Below are positions 53,070 through 61,900 of a stretch of 64,000 nucleotides of DNA, one piece after another. Source of the stretch: Methanobacteriota archaeon (lineage in GTDB: Archaea > Halobacteriota > Methanomicrobia > Methanomicrobiales > Methanocorpusculaceae); NCBI GenBank assembly GCA_023396065.1, contig JAEWXF010000009.1, positions 62,001 to 126,000 on the forward strand, read 5' to 3'. Both the position numbers and the translations under genes were made by a program. Numbering within the stretch: the stretch's first letter is position 1; every line of letters starts with the position of its first letter. Under the pieces are notes generated by a model that ran no database searches, was not told the DNA's origin, and saw only the letters and a program-made list of their open reading frames with translations.

Positions 53070-53921
53070 ATGAAACTTGCACCGGAATGTAGGGACTGCC
53101 TGCTCTCAAGAGTTGTTGCGGAGGCGCGGCATGCGGCTTCGGATGAGGAGACGGTTCGCACGGCGCTGGATGAGTGTACCCGGCTGTATGATTCCCGGGT
53201 GACCGAACCTATTGGCGCTTCGGTGATTGCCGGGGCGGTTCACCGCCGGTGCTATGAGATTATCGGTTCGGATGATCCGTATGCGGATCTGAAACAAAGA
53301 GATAACGCGGTGGCGGCCGGTGTTGCCGCAGCGGTGCTGCCGATGCTTTCTACGGTCCATGATTATATTGTGGCGGCCGTCATTGGGAATGCGATGGATT
53401 ACGGCGTTGCCGGGCATGAGATTGCGCAGGACTTCACCGGATACTTCCGGGATATGTTTGCTCGCGGTCTTGCACTGGACGATACCGAGCAGATACTCGC
53501 CTGTTCCGGGCGCGTGGTCTACTTCACCGACAACTGCGGGGAAGTTATTTTTGATCAGCTGCTGTGTGCGGCACTGCGGCGTGCGGGGAGTCATGTAACG
53601 ATGGTTGTGAAGGATAAGCCGATGCTCAACGATGTGACGATGGCCGAAGCCCGTGATCTTCGTCTGCATGACTCTGTGGATGCGGTGTATCATGCGGGCG
53701 GCGGCGCTCAGCTGGGGCTGCATCCCGAACTGTATCCACCGGAAGTGGCCTCGGCCCTTGAAGATGCAACACTGGTTATTGCGAAAGGTCTTGCAAACTA
53801 TGAGAGTCTGACCGAGTACGAGAATGTGCTGCCGGTTGCGTATCTGATGACGGTAAAATGTGAACCGGTTGCACGGCATGTCGGCGCAAAGAAAGGCGAT
53901 CTCATTGCTGTGTTCGACTGA
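53070..53921 (+). CDS. ARMT1/DUF89-like damage-control phosphatase
   Basis: 283 residues of the DUF89 family. It starts with a Cys pair (CRDCLLSRV), and the metal-binding core FTDNCGEVIFDQLL plus KGLANYESLTEY match. Family members are metal-dependent phosphatases on damaged phospho-metabolites. The N-terminal CxxC form is typical of archaeal members. The stop codon overlaps an 8-bp hairpin (53918-53949) that looks like its terminator. Confidence 0.88.
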   Translation: MKLAPECRDCLLSRVVAEARHAASDEETVRTALDECTRLYDSRVTEPIGASVIAGAVHRRCYEIIGSDDPYADLKQRDNAVAAGVAAAVLPMLSTVHDYIVAAVIGNAMDYGVAGHEIAQDFTGYFRDMFARGLALDDTEQILACSGRVVYFTDNCGEVIFDQLLCAALRRAGSHVTMVVKDKPMLNDVTMAEARDLRLHDSVDAVYHAGGGAQLGLHPELYPPEVASALEDATLVIAKGLANYESLTEYENVLPVAYLMTVKCEPVARHVGAKKGDLIAVFD

Positions 53922-53949
53922 GAACAGATGATCTCATCGCCGTTCTCAG
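53918..53949 (+). terminator. Hairpin at the DUF89 gene end
   Basis: CTGAGAAC pairs with GTTCTCAG across a 16-base loop. The left arm includes the stop codon. No T-run follows. Confidence 0.4.
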
Positions 53950-54007
53950 GTAGACATTTCTCATATCCATTACCGTTATTCCTTTTGGAAACCTACAGAT
54001 AGGTATT

Positions 54008-55018
54008 ATGGATGAGTATACGCCGGCTGCGGGTGCCGGAGCGCCGAACTCCGTGCCGCAGGAGTCACCCGGAATCTGGATCGAAAAGTATCGTCCCCGT
54101 AATCTCTCTGAGGTTGCCGGGCAGGAGGAGATTGTGGAGAGGCTGCGGTCCTATGTCAGAACCAAAGCACTGCCGCATCTGCTGTTTACCGGGTCGGCCG
54201 GTGTCGGCAAGACCACCTGTGCGGTTGCGCTGGCCCGTGAGATGTTCGGTGATACGTGGAGTATGAACTTCCGTGAACTGAACGCATCCGACGAGCGGGG
54301 TATTGACGTTGTCCGCAATCAGATCAAACAGTTCGCCCGGACTTCCCCTCTCGGGGATGCGACGTTTAAGATTCTGTTTCTGGACGAGGCGGATGCTCTG
54401 ACGCAGGATGCCCAGGCCGCCCTTCGCCGGACAATGGAAAATTATGCGGAAACCTGCCGGTTTATCCTTTCCTGTAACTACTCGTCAAAGATCATTGATC
54501 CGATTCAGAGCCGGTGTGCAATTTACCGGTTCCGTCCTCTGAGTGATCAGGCGATTACTGCAGAGATGGCACGTATTGCAGCTAATGAAGGCATAACCAT
54601 TGAGGAGGACGGCTACCTTGCGCTCATCTATATTTCTCAGGGAGATATGCGCAAAGCGATCAATGCGTTGCAGGGGGCGGCGATCGTTTCCCGGACCGTT
54701 ACTGCGGAGAATGTCTATGCCATTACGTCCAATGCGAAACCCGAGGAGATTGAAGTTCTTGTTTCCGATGCGTTTGCAGGTGACTTTGAGGCTGCGGTCC
54801 AGATGCTGCATACTCTGATGTATGACCGGGGAATTGCCCCGAATGAGCTGATCAACCAGTTGTATCGGACGATTTCAGTACGTGATATGGACCGCAGGCA
54901 AAAGGTGGCACTGATTGATGTTCTGGGTGAGACTGATTTCCGTCTGAGTGAAGGCGCAGACGCCGATATTCAGATGGATGCCCTGATTGCAAAAATCACA
55001 GAGTCCGGCATGCACTAA
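54008..55018 (+). CDS. rfcS: Replication factor C small subunit
   Basis: 336 residues. Walker A is TGSAGVGKTT (61-70), Walker B is LFLDEADAL, the arginine-finger motif is DPIQSRC and the RFC box near the N-terminus reads WIEKYRPRNLSEVAG. It loads PCNA onto primed DNA together with RfcL, which is not in the window. It probably serves the polymerase at 14347. It converges with the TBP gene and a perfect hairpin separates them. Confidence 0.95.
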   Translation: MDEYTPAAGAGAPNSVPQESPGIWIEKYRPRNLSEVAGQEEIVERLRSYVRTKALPHLLFTGSAGVGKTTCAVALAREMFGDTWSMNFRELNASDERGIDVVRNQIKQFARTSPLGDATFKILFLDEADALTQDAQAALRRTMENYAETCRFILSCNYSSKIIDPIQSRCAIYRFRPLSDQAITAEMARIAANEGITIEEDGYLALIYISQGDMRKAINALQGAAIVSRTVTAENVYAITSNAKPEEIEVLVSDAFAGDFEAAVQMLHTLMYDRGIAPNELINQLYRTISVRDMDRRQKVALIDVLGETDFRLSEGADADIQMDALIAKITESGMH

Positions 55019-55060
55019 AAAACCTTTTTTTCAGATTCCCCTCTCTTGAAAAAATACTAT

Positions 55061-55086
55061 GGAAAAGCCGATGGTTCGGCTTTTCC
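55061..55086. terminator. Bidirectional hairpin between rfcS and tbp
   Basis: GGAAAAGCCG and CGGCTTTTCC pair perfectly around a 6-base loop. A-rich and T-rich sequence flanks both sides (CTTTTTTT at 55024, ACAAAAAAAA after), so it probably terminates both convergent genes. Confidence 0.6.
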
Positions 55087-55100
55087 AGGTACAAAAAAAA

Positions 55101-55661
55101 TCACAGCATTTTCAGATCTGAGAGATCTTTGTAGATTTTCTGAACTGCCCGTTTTGCATCCTCCGGGACTTTTCCCCCGGTGATAATCAGTTTTCCGGAG
55201 CCGAACAGGAGAACAACTACCTTTGGATCGTCCAGACGGTATACCAGTCCGGGAAACTGTTCCGGTTCATATTCGATCCGGTCCAGATTGAAGCTCATCG
55301 CAATTTTATTCAGGTTAATACGGGAACCGAGATCTGCGGAGGTGACAATATTCTGAATGCTGTATGTGGGATTGTCAACAATCTCAATATCCATGTCGCT
55401 TAGGAGTTTGATGAGGTATTCCAGACCTTTGTTTAAACTGTCGATACTTTTTGCACCGGTCAGTACAACCTTTCCCGATCCGAAAACCAACGCCGCAATT
55501 TTTGGGTTCTCCATCCGGAGAACAACTCCCGGAAACCGTTGTTTATTATATTCTGCACCGGGGATCTGTGCTGCGAGGACGAGAAGATCCAGTTTGTCAT
55601 TCACCTTTGTGGATGCAACCACATTCTCTATTTTCAAAGAATCTTCGGGCAGGCCTGACAT
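55101..55661 (-). CDS. tbp: TATA-box binding protein
   Basis: 186 residues from ATG 55661 (MSGLPEDSLKIENVVASTKV), the normal archaeal start; a longer frame begins at 55679. The two imperfect repeats are visible: FPGVVLRMENPKIAALVFGS and FPGLVYRLDDPKVVVLLFGS. It recruits TFB and RNA polymerase. Its own TATA box (GTATATAAA on the plus strand at 55684-55692) lies about 27 bp upstream, so the message is leaderless. Confidence 0.96.
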   Translation of the reverse strand: MSGLPEDSLKIENVVASTKVNDKLDLLVLAAQIPGAEYNKQRFPGVVLRMENPKIAALVFGSGKVVLTGAKSIDSLNKGLEYLIKLLSDMDIEIVDNPTYSIQNIVTSADLGSRINLNKIAMSFNLDRIEYEPEQFPGLVYRLDDPKVVVLLFGSGKLIITGGKVPEDAKRAVQKIYKDLSDLKML

Positions 55662-55757
55662 ATGTATAACATTACCCAAGTTAGTATATAAATGGTCGGT
55701 TCCTTAAAGAAAAAAGTGGTCGGGACGTTCCGACAATATATCCTATTGTATATATTT

Positions 55758-56078
55758 TCAGTCGTATTCACGCCAGGTGTGCTTACATTTGGTACAGCGG
55801 AAGAATCTGACCTCGGATTCATCAGCACTCCTGAGCTGGCGAAGCCACCACTCGGCAATACCATGACCGCAGTTCGGGCATTTGACCGCACATGTGGGTT
55901 TTGTCTCGATATCCATATCGTCGTCGACGATCAGAATGTCATTCTCCTGCATGTAGGCAACTTTCTTCATCTGTTCCTTATCACTTTCCGAGATTGCTTC
56001 GGTGTACCCGCATTTGGAACAGCAGAGACTGCCGTCTTTCGACTTCATTAACTTCCCACATTTCGGACAGAACATCAT
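55758..56078 (-). CDS. tfs: Transcription factor S (TFIIS-like)
   Basis: 106 residues from ATG 56078, about 29 bp from a TATATAA-like box. The N-terminal zinc ribbon (CPKCGKLMKSKDGSLCCSKC) is followed by a C-terminal ribbon with the acidic RSADESEVRFF loop, whose DE pair reaches the polymerase active site to stimulate transcript cleavage. It rescues backtracked polymerase. TBP lies next to it on the same strand but has its own promoter. Confidence 0.93.
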   Translation of the reverse strand: MMFCPKCGKLMKSKDGSLCCSKCGYTEAISESDKEQMKKVAYMQENDILIVDDDMDIETKPTCAVKCPNCGHGIAEWWLRQLRSADESEVRFFRCTKCKHTWREYD

Positions 56079-56183
56079 AGAGTTAAACATTGGTTTCCAA
56101 AGCATATAATCTCATCCCGGCAGGCCCGAATCTTCCCGGAACAAAACACTATTGAACCCGCAGGGCATACCATTGTGTCACTC

Positions 56184-57053
56184 ATGCTGGAAGTTCTCAT
56201 AGAATATGTTGTCATCCTCTCCTGTGTTGCGTTCCTGCTGTTTCTGATTCCGGGAAAACATCAGAAGTATACTGCAATTGTCGGGTGGGTTGCAATGGAA
56301 GCAATCCTTTTCCTAATGTATCCTGATTTCATTGAGGAAGGGAACTTCATGTATCCGCTGATATCCATAGCGGTTCTCCCTTGTGTGTATATTACCGTAA
56401 AGCGGCTGCTTGCCGATGATTATTATGTGCGGCGGCTGACGTATGCAGCTTCAATTGCCTATCTGATCTATGCACCGTTTGCATTCATCCCGGCTCTGGG
56501 AAACTGGCTTATCGGCATTGTTGTAGATCTGGTCAAAGTTGTTCTCACGGCGATCGGGACAGAGTTTACCATGTATGACTGGAACGTTTTCATGGGAGGT
56601 GTTGTCCCGGGTTCTGATATCGGTTTCCGGGTAGAAGTAATTCTTGGCTGTACCGGAATTCAGGCTATCGCAATTCTGCTTGGTGTGGTGGCGATTATTC
56701 CCATGTCATGGAAACGAAAAATCGGGATGTTTTTGCTGGTGACGGTTCCGATCTTTGTGGTGAATATCTTCAGGAACACCTATGTGGTTACGGCCTATAC
56801 GCAGCAGTGGTACCCTTGGTTCCAGGAATGGTTCCCGGGTCCTGATATGTACGGATATGCCAGTTTCTTCTGGGCGCACAATGTGGTCTGCGAACTGCTT
56901 GCTATCGTTGTTCTCCTGGTTCTTGCCTATGCACTGTTTAAGCTGAATCCGGCAATGGTGGAAACCCTGCGTTCCATTGCAGAGGTCTATTACGAGGATC
57001 TGCAAAAGATCTGGGCAAAACTGACCGGTAAAAAAGAATCAATTCAGGAGTAA
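56184..57053 (+). CDS. artA: Archaeosortase A
   Basis: 289 residues from ATG 56184 (GTG 56175 is possible). Eight or so membrane helices carry the catalytic triad of the exosortase/archaeosortase superfamily: Cys about 156 in VILGCTGIQAIA, Arg about 197 in NIFRNTYVV and His about 232 in FWAHNVVCE. Archaeosortase A cuts PGF-CTERM tails and links surface proteins to a membrane lipid. No PGF tail was seen in this window, so substrates must lie elsewhere. Confidence 0.9.
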   Translation: MLEVLIEYVVILSCVAFLLFLIPGKHQKYTAIVGWVAMEAILFLMYPDFIEEGNFMYPLISIAVLPCVYITVKRLLADDYYVRRLTYAASIAYLIYAPFAFIPALGNWLIGIVVDLVKVVLTAIGTEFTMYDWNVFMGGVVPGSDIGFRVEVILGCTGIQAIAILLGVVAIIPMSWKRKIGMFLLVTVPIFVVNIFRNTYVVTAYTQQWYPWFQEWFPGPDMYGYASFFWAHNVVCELLAIVVLLVLAYALFKLNPAMVETLRSIAEVYYEDLQKIWAKLTGKKESIQE

Positions 57054-57063
57054 TCCCTTTTTT

Positions 57064-57432
57064 ATGTCATTCTCCTGTCCGTTCTGCAGTCCGGGCACGC
57101 CGGTTCTGGAAAATGCCTTCTGGTATGCCCGGTATGATGCGTTTCCGGTATCTCCCGGGCATCTGCTGATTATTTCCCGCAGGCATACGACCTCATGGTT
57201 TGATCTGACGGCAGAGGAACAGGAAGCCATGCTGGCGCTGGTCAGAGCCGGAAAATCTCATCTGGACATCACATATCATCCTGACGGATACAACATCGGT
57301 ATCAACTGCGGTGTGGCTGCGGGTCAGACGATTCCCCATGTCCATCTCCATCTGATTCCCCGGTATGCGGGAGATACGCCGTTTCCACGCGGCGGTGTCC
57401 GCGGCGTGATTCCGGAAAAACAAAACTACTGA
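57064..57432 (+). CDS. HIT family hydrolase
   Basis: 122 residues. The histidine triad reads HVHLHLIPR; a CPFC pair at the N-terminus (zinc-binding in many members) and the SPGHLLIISRRH strand complete the fold. It likely hydrolyses nucleotidyl conjugates such as AMP derivatives. It begins 11 bp after artA and may share its transcript. Confidence 0.92.
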   Translation: MSFSCPFCSPGTPVLENAFWYARYDAFPVSPGHLLIISRRHTTSWFDLTAEEQEAMLALVRAGKSHLDITYHPDGYNIGINCGVAAGQTIPHVHLHLIPRYAGDTPFPRGGVRGVIPEKQNY

Positions 57433-57462
57433 TTTCTCAAAAAAAAGATTTCGTCCGTAGTA

Positions 57463-58083
57463 TTAACGGACGAGAGCTGCTGCACGATCTGCTGCAGAGC
57501 TGACCGATTCGGACTTGATAACTTCGACTCTGCGGATCGGGAAGAGCGGCTTGCATGCCTCGAACATCTTCTTGGAAAGGTCACCCTTTACCATTGCGGA
57601 CGTGAAGGTTTCAAAGTCTGCTTCCTTTGCGAACTCCTGCACGACCTTGACCATCATTGCACGAATCTCGTGAATCTGGGAAAGTCTTGCATGGTTAATG
57701 GTGAATGCAGTGATCGTCAGCTGCAGTTCGCGTGCGCTGCCCAGCGGCAGAACAGTAATCGTGCTATCAATACGGGATGCCCGTCGCTTGACCATTGCAC
57801 GGATGAAGTCTTTTGTCATCTCGTGGCCGTGGAACTGCGTGTAGGCTGCATCTCCGGCAACATTGACGATCTTGAAAGACATCTTTACATTCTGTTTGGA
57901 GTAGTCCTGGATTAACTCGCCAAGACTAATCGACATTACACGACCCGGCATGTTTGCCACGTCGGAGGAGACAATCTCCCCGATAAACTGCTTGCCGAGG
58001 AACTCAGGGGCATAGACCTTGAACCAGCCCTTTGCCTTCCATCCCTCAACTTTGCGTCCACCACTCTGCTTTTTTCTTGCCAT
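57463..58083 (-). CDS. 30S ribosomal protein S3Ae (eS1)
   Basis: 206 residues from ATG 58083, the last gene of the S15-RecJ-Pcc1-S3Ae operon. MARKKQSGGRKVEGWKAKGW opens the family and KMSFKIVNVAGDAAYTQFHG and IRAMVKRRASRIDSTITVLP follow. It is a component of the small subunit platform and binds mRNA. An in-frame extension to 58146 lacks conserved residues. Confidence 0.95.
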   Translation of the reverse strand: MARKKQSGGRKVEGWKAKGWFKVYAPEFLGKQFIGEIVSSDVANMPGRVMSISLGELIQDYSKQNVKMSFKIVNVAGDAAYTQFHGHEMTKDFIRAMVKRRASRIDSTITVLPLGSARELQLTITAFTINHARLSQIHEIRAMMVKVVQEFAKEADFETFTSAMVKGDLSKKMFEACKPLFPIRRVEVIKSESVSSAADRAAALVR

Positions 58084-58139
58084 GGTATCAACCTTACTTC
58101 TTGAAATTGGATCTGGTATTTTTCCGTTTTGAAACGATT

Positions 58140-58346
58140 CTAACACAACCGCTCGGATATCGAGAGATTCATCAGATAATCATCCACTGTCGCAATTACC
58201 GACCTGAGGGACTCACCCTCAATTTTTGCAACAACACATCCGTCCCTGACGCTGACCGTCATAAATCCGCCGTTGTCCGGGGAAAGTGACGCCGCGATGT
58301 GATCTGCACCCGGATGAACAGTTCTCATTTCACCGGTTATGCGCAT
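58140..58346 (-). CDS. pcc1: KEOPS complex subunit Pcc1
   Basis: 68 residues with the short Pcc1 fold: ADHIAASLSPDNGGFMTVSV then VVAKIEGESLRSVIATVDDY and LMNLSIS. KEOPS makes t6A37 on tRNAs; Pcc1 is the dimerisation subunit. ATG 58346 overlaps the recJ stop by ten bases, with GGAG before it. t6A made by KEOPS is the substrate of the TrmO domain at 18350. Confidence 0.9.
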   Translation of the reverse strand: MRITGEMRTVHPGADHIAASLSPDNGGFMTVSVRDGCVVAKIEGESLRSVIATVDDYLMNLSISERLC

Positions 58347-59548
58347 ACAGCTGTCTCCAGTGTTTTGAGGAACTCTGTCTCGCGGTCTGCAGGAATTTCA
58401 CCGCCCGCACGGGTACGGTGTCCTCCGCCGGTTCCGCCGCATGCATCTGCTGCGGACCGCATGACAGTCTCGAGATCTGTCGCGGAGTTTCCCGGAGCAC
58501 GCGCCGATATCCAGAGCGAGTCATCCCGACGTCCGATCACAAAGATCGGACCGTCCGCAGACTCAAGGAGGATATCTGCTGCATCGCTGACAGCTTTCAT
58601 GTCGTTCACCCGCCAGACCGGGGGTTTATCCCGGATCTGTTCGGCAGATCTGACTGCGGCGATGACTTCCCGGCGATAGGCAACCGCCGTATCCCATGCT
58701 TCTTCAAGATAGGATACATCGCCGCAGCAGAGAGCATAGGCAACATCACATTTCCCTGATTTGCCGCAGGCATCCGTCACCGCAGTAAAGGCATGGGCAT
58801 CGTGAATTACTTCACGTTCCAGATGCCAGGACTCTCCATACAGTTTGAGCAGGGCTTCATACGGGGCGTCCGTTTCTGCGATGATTCGTGAGAGCATACT
58901 GGTTGTGTATGCCTCATCCGAAATTTTTCCGGTGCATGCCGTCTCAATTTCTGCCGCTGCAGTATCATTTCCGGAAAGACCCGGAAGATACGGATGCAGG
59001 GCTGCGGCAATCTGCTCCCTTGCCGTCCTGCCGGCAAGAAGCGTTCCGTGACCCGGATTGATCAGGTTGTTTTCCACAGCATCGCCGATGATTGCCGCGT
59101 TCCGCCCGGTGAGGGCCTGGGAATCACCAATGATGCCGAGCATTACAAGACCTGCCAGATCACGGTTGTCACCAAGGGCGTTTGCCACGATGAATGCACA
59201 ACCGGCCGCGGAGAGTCCGGTTTCCCCGTCCTCTCCTTCGAGCCGCGGATTGACGTGATAGGGTGATGTATTGTAGGGCACGTGATGATCGATGATCATC
59301 GTGTTGTCCGGAAGATCGGTACACGATGCGCCAAAGTCACACAGGAGGGAAATCTCAGGATTTTCCACATCGTCTGCATGAATTCCCGGAAGAATCCGGA
59401 GTTTAAAGGCAATGTTTGCCCGTGATAATGCAATCGACAGAATCGCTGCCGCTGCAATGCCGTCTGCATCGTAGTGCGAGTACATTTCCACGTACTCCAT
59501 TGAACGCAGGCGGTTTGCCAGATTGTCGGCAGCGGTTTCCAGTGACAT
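58337..59548 (-). CDS. RecJ-like DHH phosphoesterase (GAN type)
   Basis: 403 residues. The DHH family motifs are seen: SHYDADGIAAAAIL, LLCDFGASCTDL, IIDHHVPY and the DHHA1 end GGGHRTRAGGEIP. Archaeal RecJ/GAN proteins degrade single-stranded DNA or RNA and interact with the GINS complex; which substrate this one prefers is not visible. It lies 14 bp after S15. Confidence 0.92.
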   Translation of the reverse strand: MSLETAADNLANRLRSMEYVEMYSHYDADGIAAAAILSIALSRANIAFKLRILPGIHADDVENPEISLLCDFGASCTDLPDNTMIIDHHVPYNTSPYHVNPRLEGEDGETGLSAAGCAFIVANALGDNRDLAGLVMLGIIGDSQALTGRNAAIIGDAVENNLINPGHGTLLAGRTAREQIAAALHPYLPGLSGNDTAAAEIETACTGKISDEAYTTSMLSRIIAETDAPYEALLKLYGESWHLEREVIHDAHAFTAVTDACGKSGKCDVAYALCCGDVSYLEEAWDTAVAYRREVIAAVRSAEQIRDKPPVWRVNDMKAVSDAADILLESADGPIFVIGRRDDSLWISARAPGNSATDLETVMRSAADACGGTGGGHRTRAGGEIPADRETEFLKTLETAVCA

Positions 59549-59562
59549 GGGCGCGGGGAATC

Positions 59563-60021
59563 TTATCTGGACAGGAGAATCTCTGCAGTCTCCGGCTTGT
59601 AGGTCCAGCCTGCCGGGAGGCGTCCGGTGCCGACGTAGTATTTTACCAGTCTGCGGACTTTGGACTCGGTCAGCTGCAGCTGACGCTTGTTGTGGAGATC
59701 TTTCTTGTTCTCGTCAAGGTGCTTGCGCATACCGAGTGCTTTGTGCATCAGGTTACGCAGGTCTTCGGGGATGTCAGTGTCAAGGTCGTTTTCACGAACG
59801 ATTGCATTGACTCTCTTGCCGGTGACGAGTTTTACATTCGGAACACCATATTTGTCTCTGAGAACAAGGCCGATCTGGGCACAGGTAAGACCTGCTTTGC
59901 GCAGTTCGATGATCTTCTTCTCAATTTCCTGTACGTCGGTGTTGGACCACTCAGGAACTTCCTGGCGGAATGGTCTGACCGAGGAGGCGATTCCTCTTCT
60001 TCTTGCATGTATGCGTGCCAT
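59563..60021 (-). CDS. 30S ribosomal protein S15 (uS15)
   Basis: 152 residues from ATG 60021, with GGAGGTG eight bases upstream. ARIHARRRGIASSVRPFRQE, YGVPNVKLVTGKRVNAI and HLDENKKDLHNKRQLQLTES are the family's conserved parts. It is first in the operon with RecJ, Pcc1 and S3Ae, an arrangement common in archaea. Its leader has structured repeats, discussed separately. Confidence 0.96.
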   Translation of the reverse strand: MARIHARRRGIASSVRPFRQEVPEWSNTDVQEIEKKIIELRKAGLTCAQIGLVLRDKYGVPNVKLVTGKRVNAIVRENDLDTDIPEDLRNLMHKALGMRKHLDENKKDLHNKRQLQLTESKVRRLVKYYVGTGRLPAGWTYKPETAEILLSR

Positions 60022-60100
60022 TGTTTTCACCTCCGAAACGACTGTTTCGCCGCCGTACCCGGCGAAATAACTTTTTCCACTGCGGAATCAGTGGAAATAG
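60022..60100 (-). promoter_or_regulatory. Structured S15 leader with alternative hairpins
   Basis: Reading on the minus strand: TTTCCACTG-attccg-CAGTGGAAA (60097-60074) is hairpin A. TTTCGCCG-ggtacgg-CGGCGAAA is hairpin B. CGAAAC-agtc-GTTTCG (60049-60034) is hairpin C. The CGAAA bases are shared by B and C, so they exclude each other. C ends right at GGAGGTG. GTTTC can further pair with GAAAAC across GGAGGT, with one bulged A. Confidence 0.5.
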
Positions 60101-60273
60101 CCGTAAGTCACGAAAAGAGCAGTTAAGTTGCCTGAACTGACTCGTCGTAATCCCAAAGCCTTGCGGCAGTGTCATGAAGACAGACACGTCGGACTTACTT
60201 CAGTCAGCACTATCAAGTGCTCCTTTGATATTGGAGGGAAGATGAGATAAGGATTGCGGGAGAATATATTCTC

Positions 60274-61497
60274 ATGCTGCGGGGCGAGTATGACTGTATT
60301 ATTCTCGGGGCGGGTCCGGCGGGTCTTTTCTGTGCGGCTCATCTGGCGCCTGTACGGGTTCTGGTTCTGGAAAAGATGATTCTTCCGGGACGAAAACTGC
60401 TGATCGCAGGGTCCGGTCAGTGTAATGTGACGCATGCCGGGGATGTGAAGAGTTTTGTTTCGCATTACGGGGATCATGGAATGTTTTTGCGGCCGGCGCT
60501 GATGGCCTGTTCCAATATGGCTGTCCGGGATTTTTTTGCATCACATGGTGTAGATCTTGTGGAGAAGGAGCCCGGGAAGATTTTTCCTGCATCGCTTTCT
60601 GCGGATGATATTCTGGATGTACTGCTTGATGCCTGCGATGCGGCAGGGGTGGAGATTCTGTGTCAGACACCGGCTGAATCTGTGTCCCGGGAGAACGACC
60701 GGTATCTGGTGGAAACGGTCCAGGGAACTTTTTCGGCTCCGGTACTGGTTGTGGCAACCGGCGGGATGTCCTATCCTCAGACCGGGTCGACCGGTGACGG
60801 TTTCCAGTTTGCCGGGATGCTTGGTCATGAGGTTTCAGCGCCGTCACCGTCGTTGGCTCCGGTCTATGCAGCAGATCACCGTCTTGCGGAGCTTTCCGGC
60901 ATTACGATTCCCGATGCTTCCGTGTCTCTGTGGAGATGCGGAAAGAAACTTCTGGACCGCGCCGGGGATCTGCTGATCACCCGGTTTGGTTACTCAGGTC
61001 CGGTGATTCTGGATGCATCCCGGTGGATGCGTGCCGGGGATCTGCTGAAGGTATCCTTTTCTCCGTACTCATCTGCAGATCTGGACAAACTGATCCGTGA
61101 TGCGTGTGCGGCGTCCGGAACGAAACAGGTACAAAATCTGCTTGACGGCAGTGTGTGTCCCGACCGGCTTGTCAGGACGCTGGTTCCGGCATCCGGAATT
61201 CCCGAGGGGACAACCGGCTCGCAGCTGACGGCAGGTATGCGCAGCCGGCTTGTTGCAAATCTTACTGCATATCCGGTACTGATTGATCATGTGGGCGACT
61301 TCAAAACGGCGATGGCGACCGCAGGCGGTGTGGCGCTGGAACAGATCAATAAGAAGACCTGCGAGTCAAAGATCTCTCCCGGACTGTTTTTTATCGGCGA
61401 GATTCTGGATGTCGACGGGGACTGCGGAGGGTATAATCTGCAGGCCTGTTTTTCAACCGCATATCTTGCGGCTTCCCGCATCCGGCAGCTTGTCTGA
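60274..61497 (+). CDS. BaiN/HI0933-family flavoprotein
   Basis: 407 residues. The N-terminal dinucleotide-binding motif IILGAGPAGLFCAAHLAPVR and LIAGSGQCNVTHAG, the middle ATGGMSYPQTGSTGDGF and the C-terminal LFFIGEILDVDGDCGGYNLQ match this FAD-dependent oxidoreductase family. Substrates vary; one bacterial relative acts on steroids. The archaeal role is unknown. It lies alone, divergent from the S15 operon. Confidence 0.9.
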   Translation: MLRGEYDCIILGAGPAGLFCAAHLAPVRVLVLEKMILPGRKLLIAGSGQCNVTHAGDVKSFVSHYGDHGMFLRPALMACSNMAVRDFFASHGVDLVEKEPGKIFPASLSADDILDVLLDACDAAGVEILCQTPAESVSRENDRYLVETVQGTFSAPVLVVATGGMSYPQTGSTGDGFQFAGMLGHEVSAPSPSLAPVYAADHRLAELSGITIPDASVSLWRCGKKLLDRAGDLLITRFGYSGPVILDASRWMRAGDLLKVSFSPYSSADLDKLIRDACAASGTKQVQNLLDGSVCPDRLVRTLVPASGIPEGTTGSQLTAGMRSRLVANLTAYPVLIDHVGDFKTAMATAGGVALEQINKKTCESKISPGLFFIGEILDVDGDCGGYNLQACFSTAYLAASRIRQLV

Positions 61498-61736
61498 TGC
61501 GCGAAATATCCCGTGATTTTTTCGCATCGGGACGGCGCATCCGGAACACAGGCGTATCCGTAACTGCAATATCTCTTCATGTTGCCTTCATTTCGTTCAG
61601 ATCGATGGTATCTTGGTTTAAATGGCAGATTCCATCGTTCGGGGTGTCTCTGTCGTATCCGGAATAACGGTAATTCCTGCGGATTCAATTCATAATATTT
61701 AAATTTCCCAACTACCTACTTTGTTATCACACAAGC

Positions 61737-61808
61737 GCCTCAGTGGCTTAGTGGTATAGCGCGTCCTTGGTAAGGACGAGGCCGCGAGTTCAACTCTCGC
61801 CTGAGGCT
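61737..61808 (+). tRNA. tRNA-Thr (GGT)
   Basis: Acceptor GCCTCAG pairs with CTGAGGC, the discriminator is T, and anticodon stem CGTCC/GGACG surrounds TTGGTAA, giving anticodon GGT. The T arm GCGAGTTCAACTCTCGC is intact. ATATTTAAAT about 40 bases upstream is the likely TATA box. Confidence 0.95.
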
Positions 61809-61900
61809 TTACATTTTTGTATTTTATTTTTACGATTGTGATTCCTCTTGGGGTATATCCTCAAAAAATATCAGGGATGAGAGATCCCGTTTTTTTCTGT

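Noticed and set aside
59416..60126. Plus-strand frame of 236 codons over recJ and S15
   Set aside because: Crosses two conserved genes on the other strand and lacks protein-like features.
61497..61667. 56-codon plus-strand frame beginning in the BaiN-like gene's stop (TGATG)
   Set aside because: The coupling-like overlap is suggestive, but the translation (MREISRDFFASGRRIRNTGV and on) matches nothing I know and no ribosome binding site is seen.
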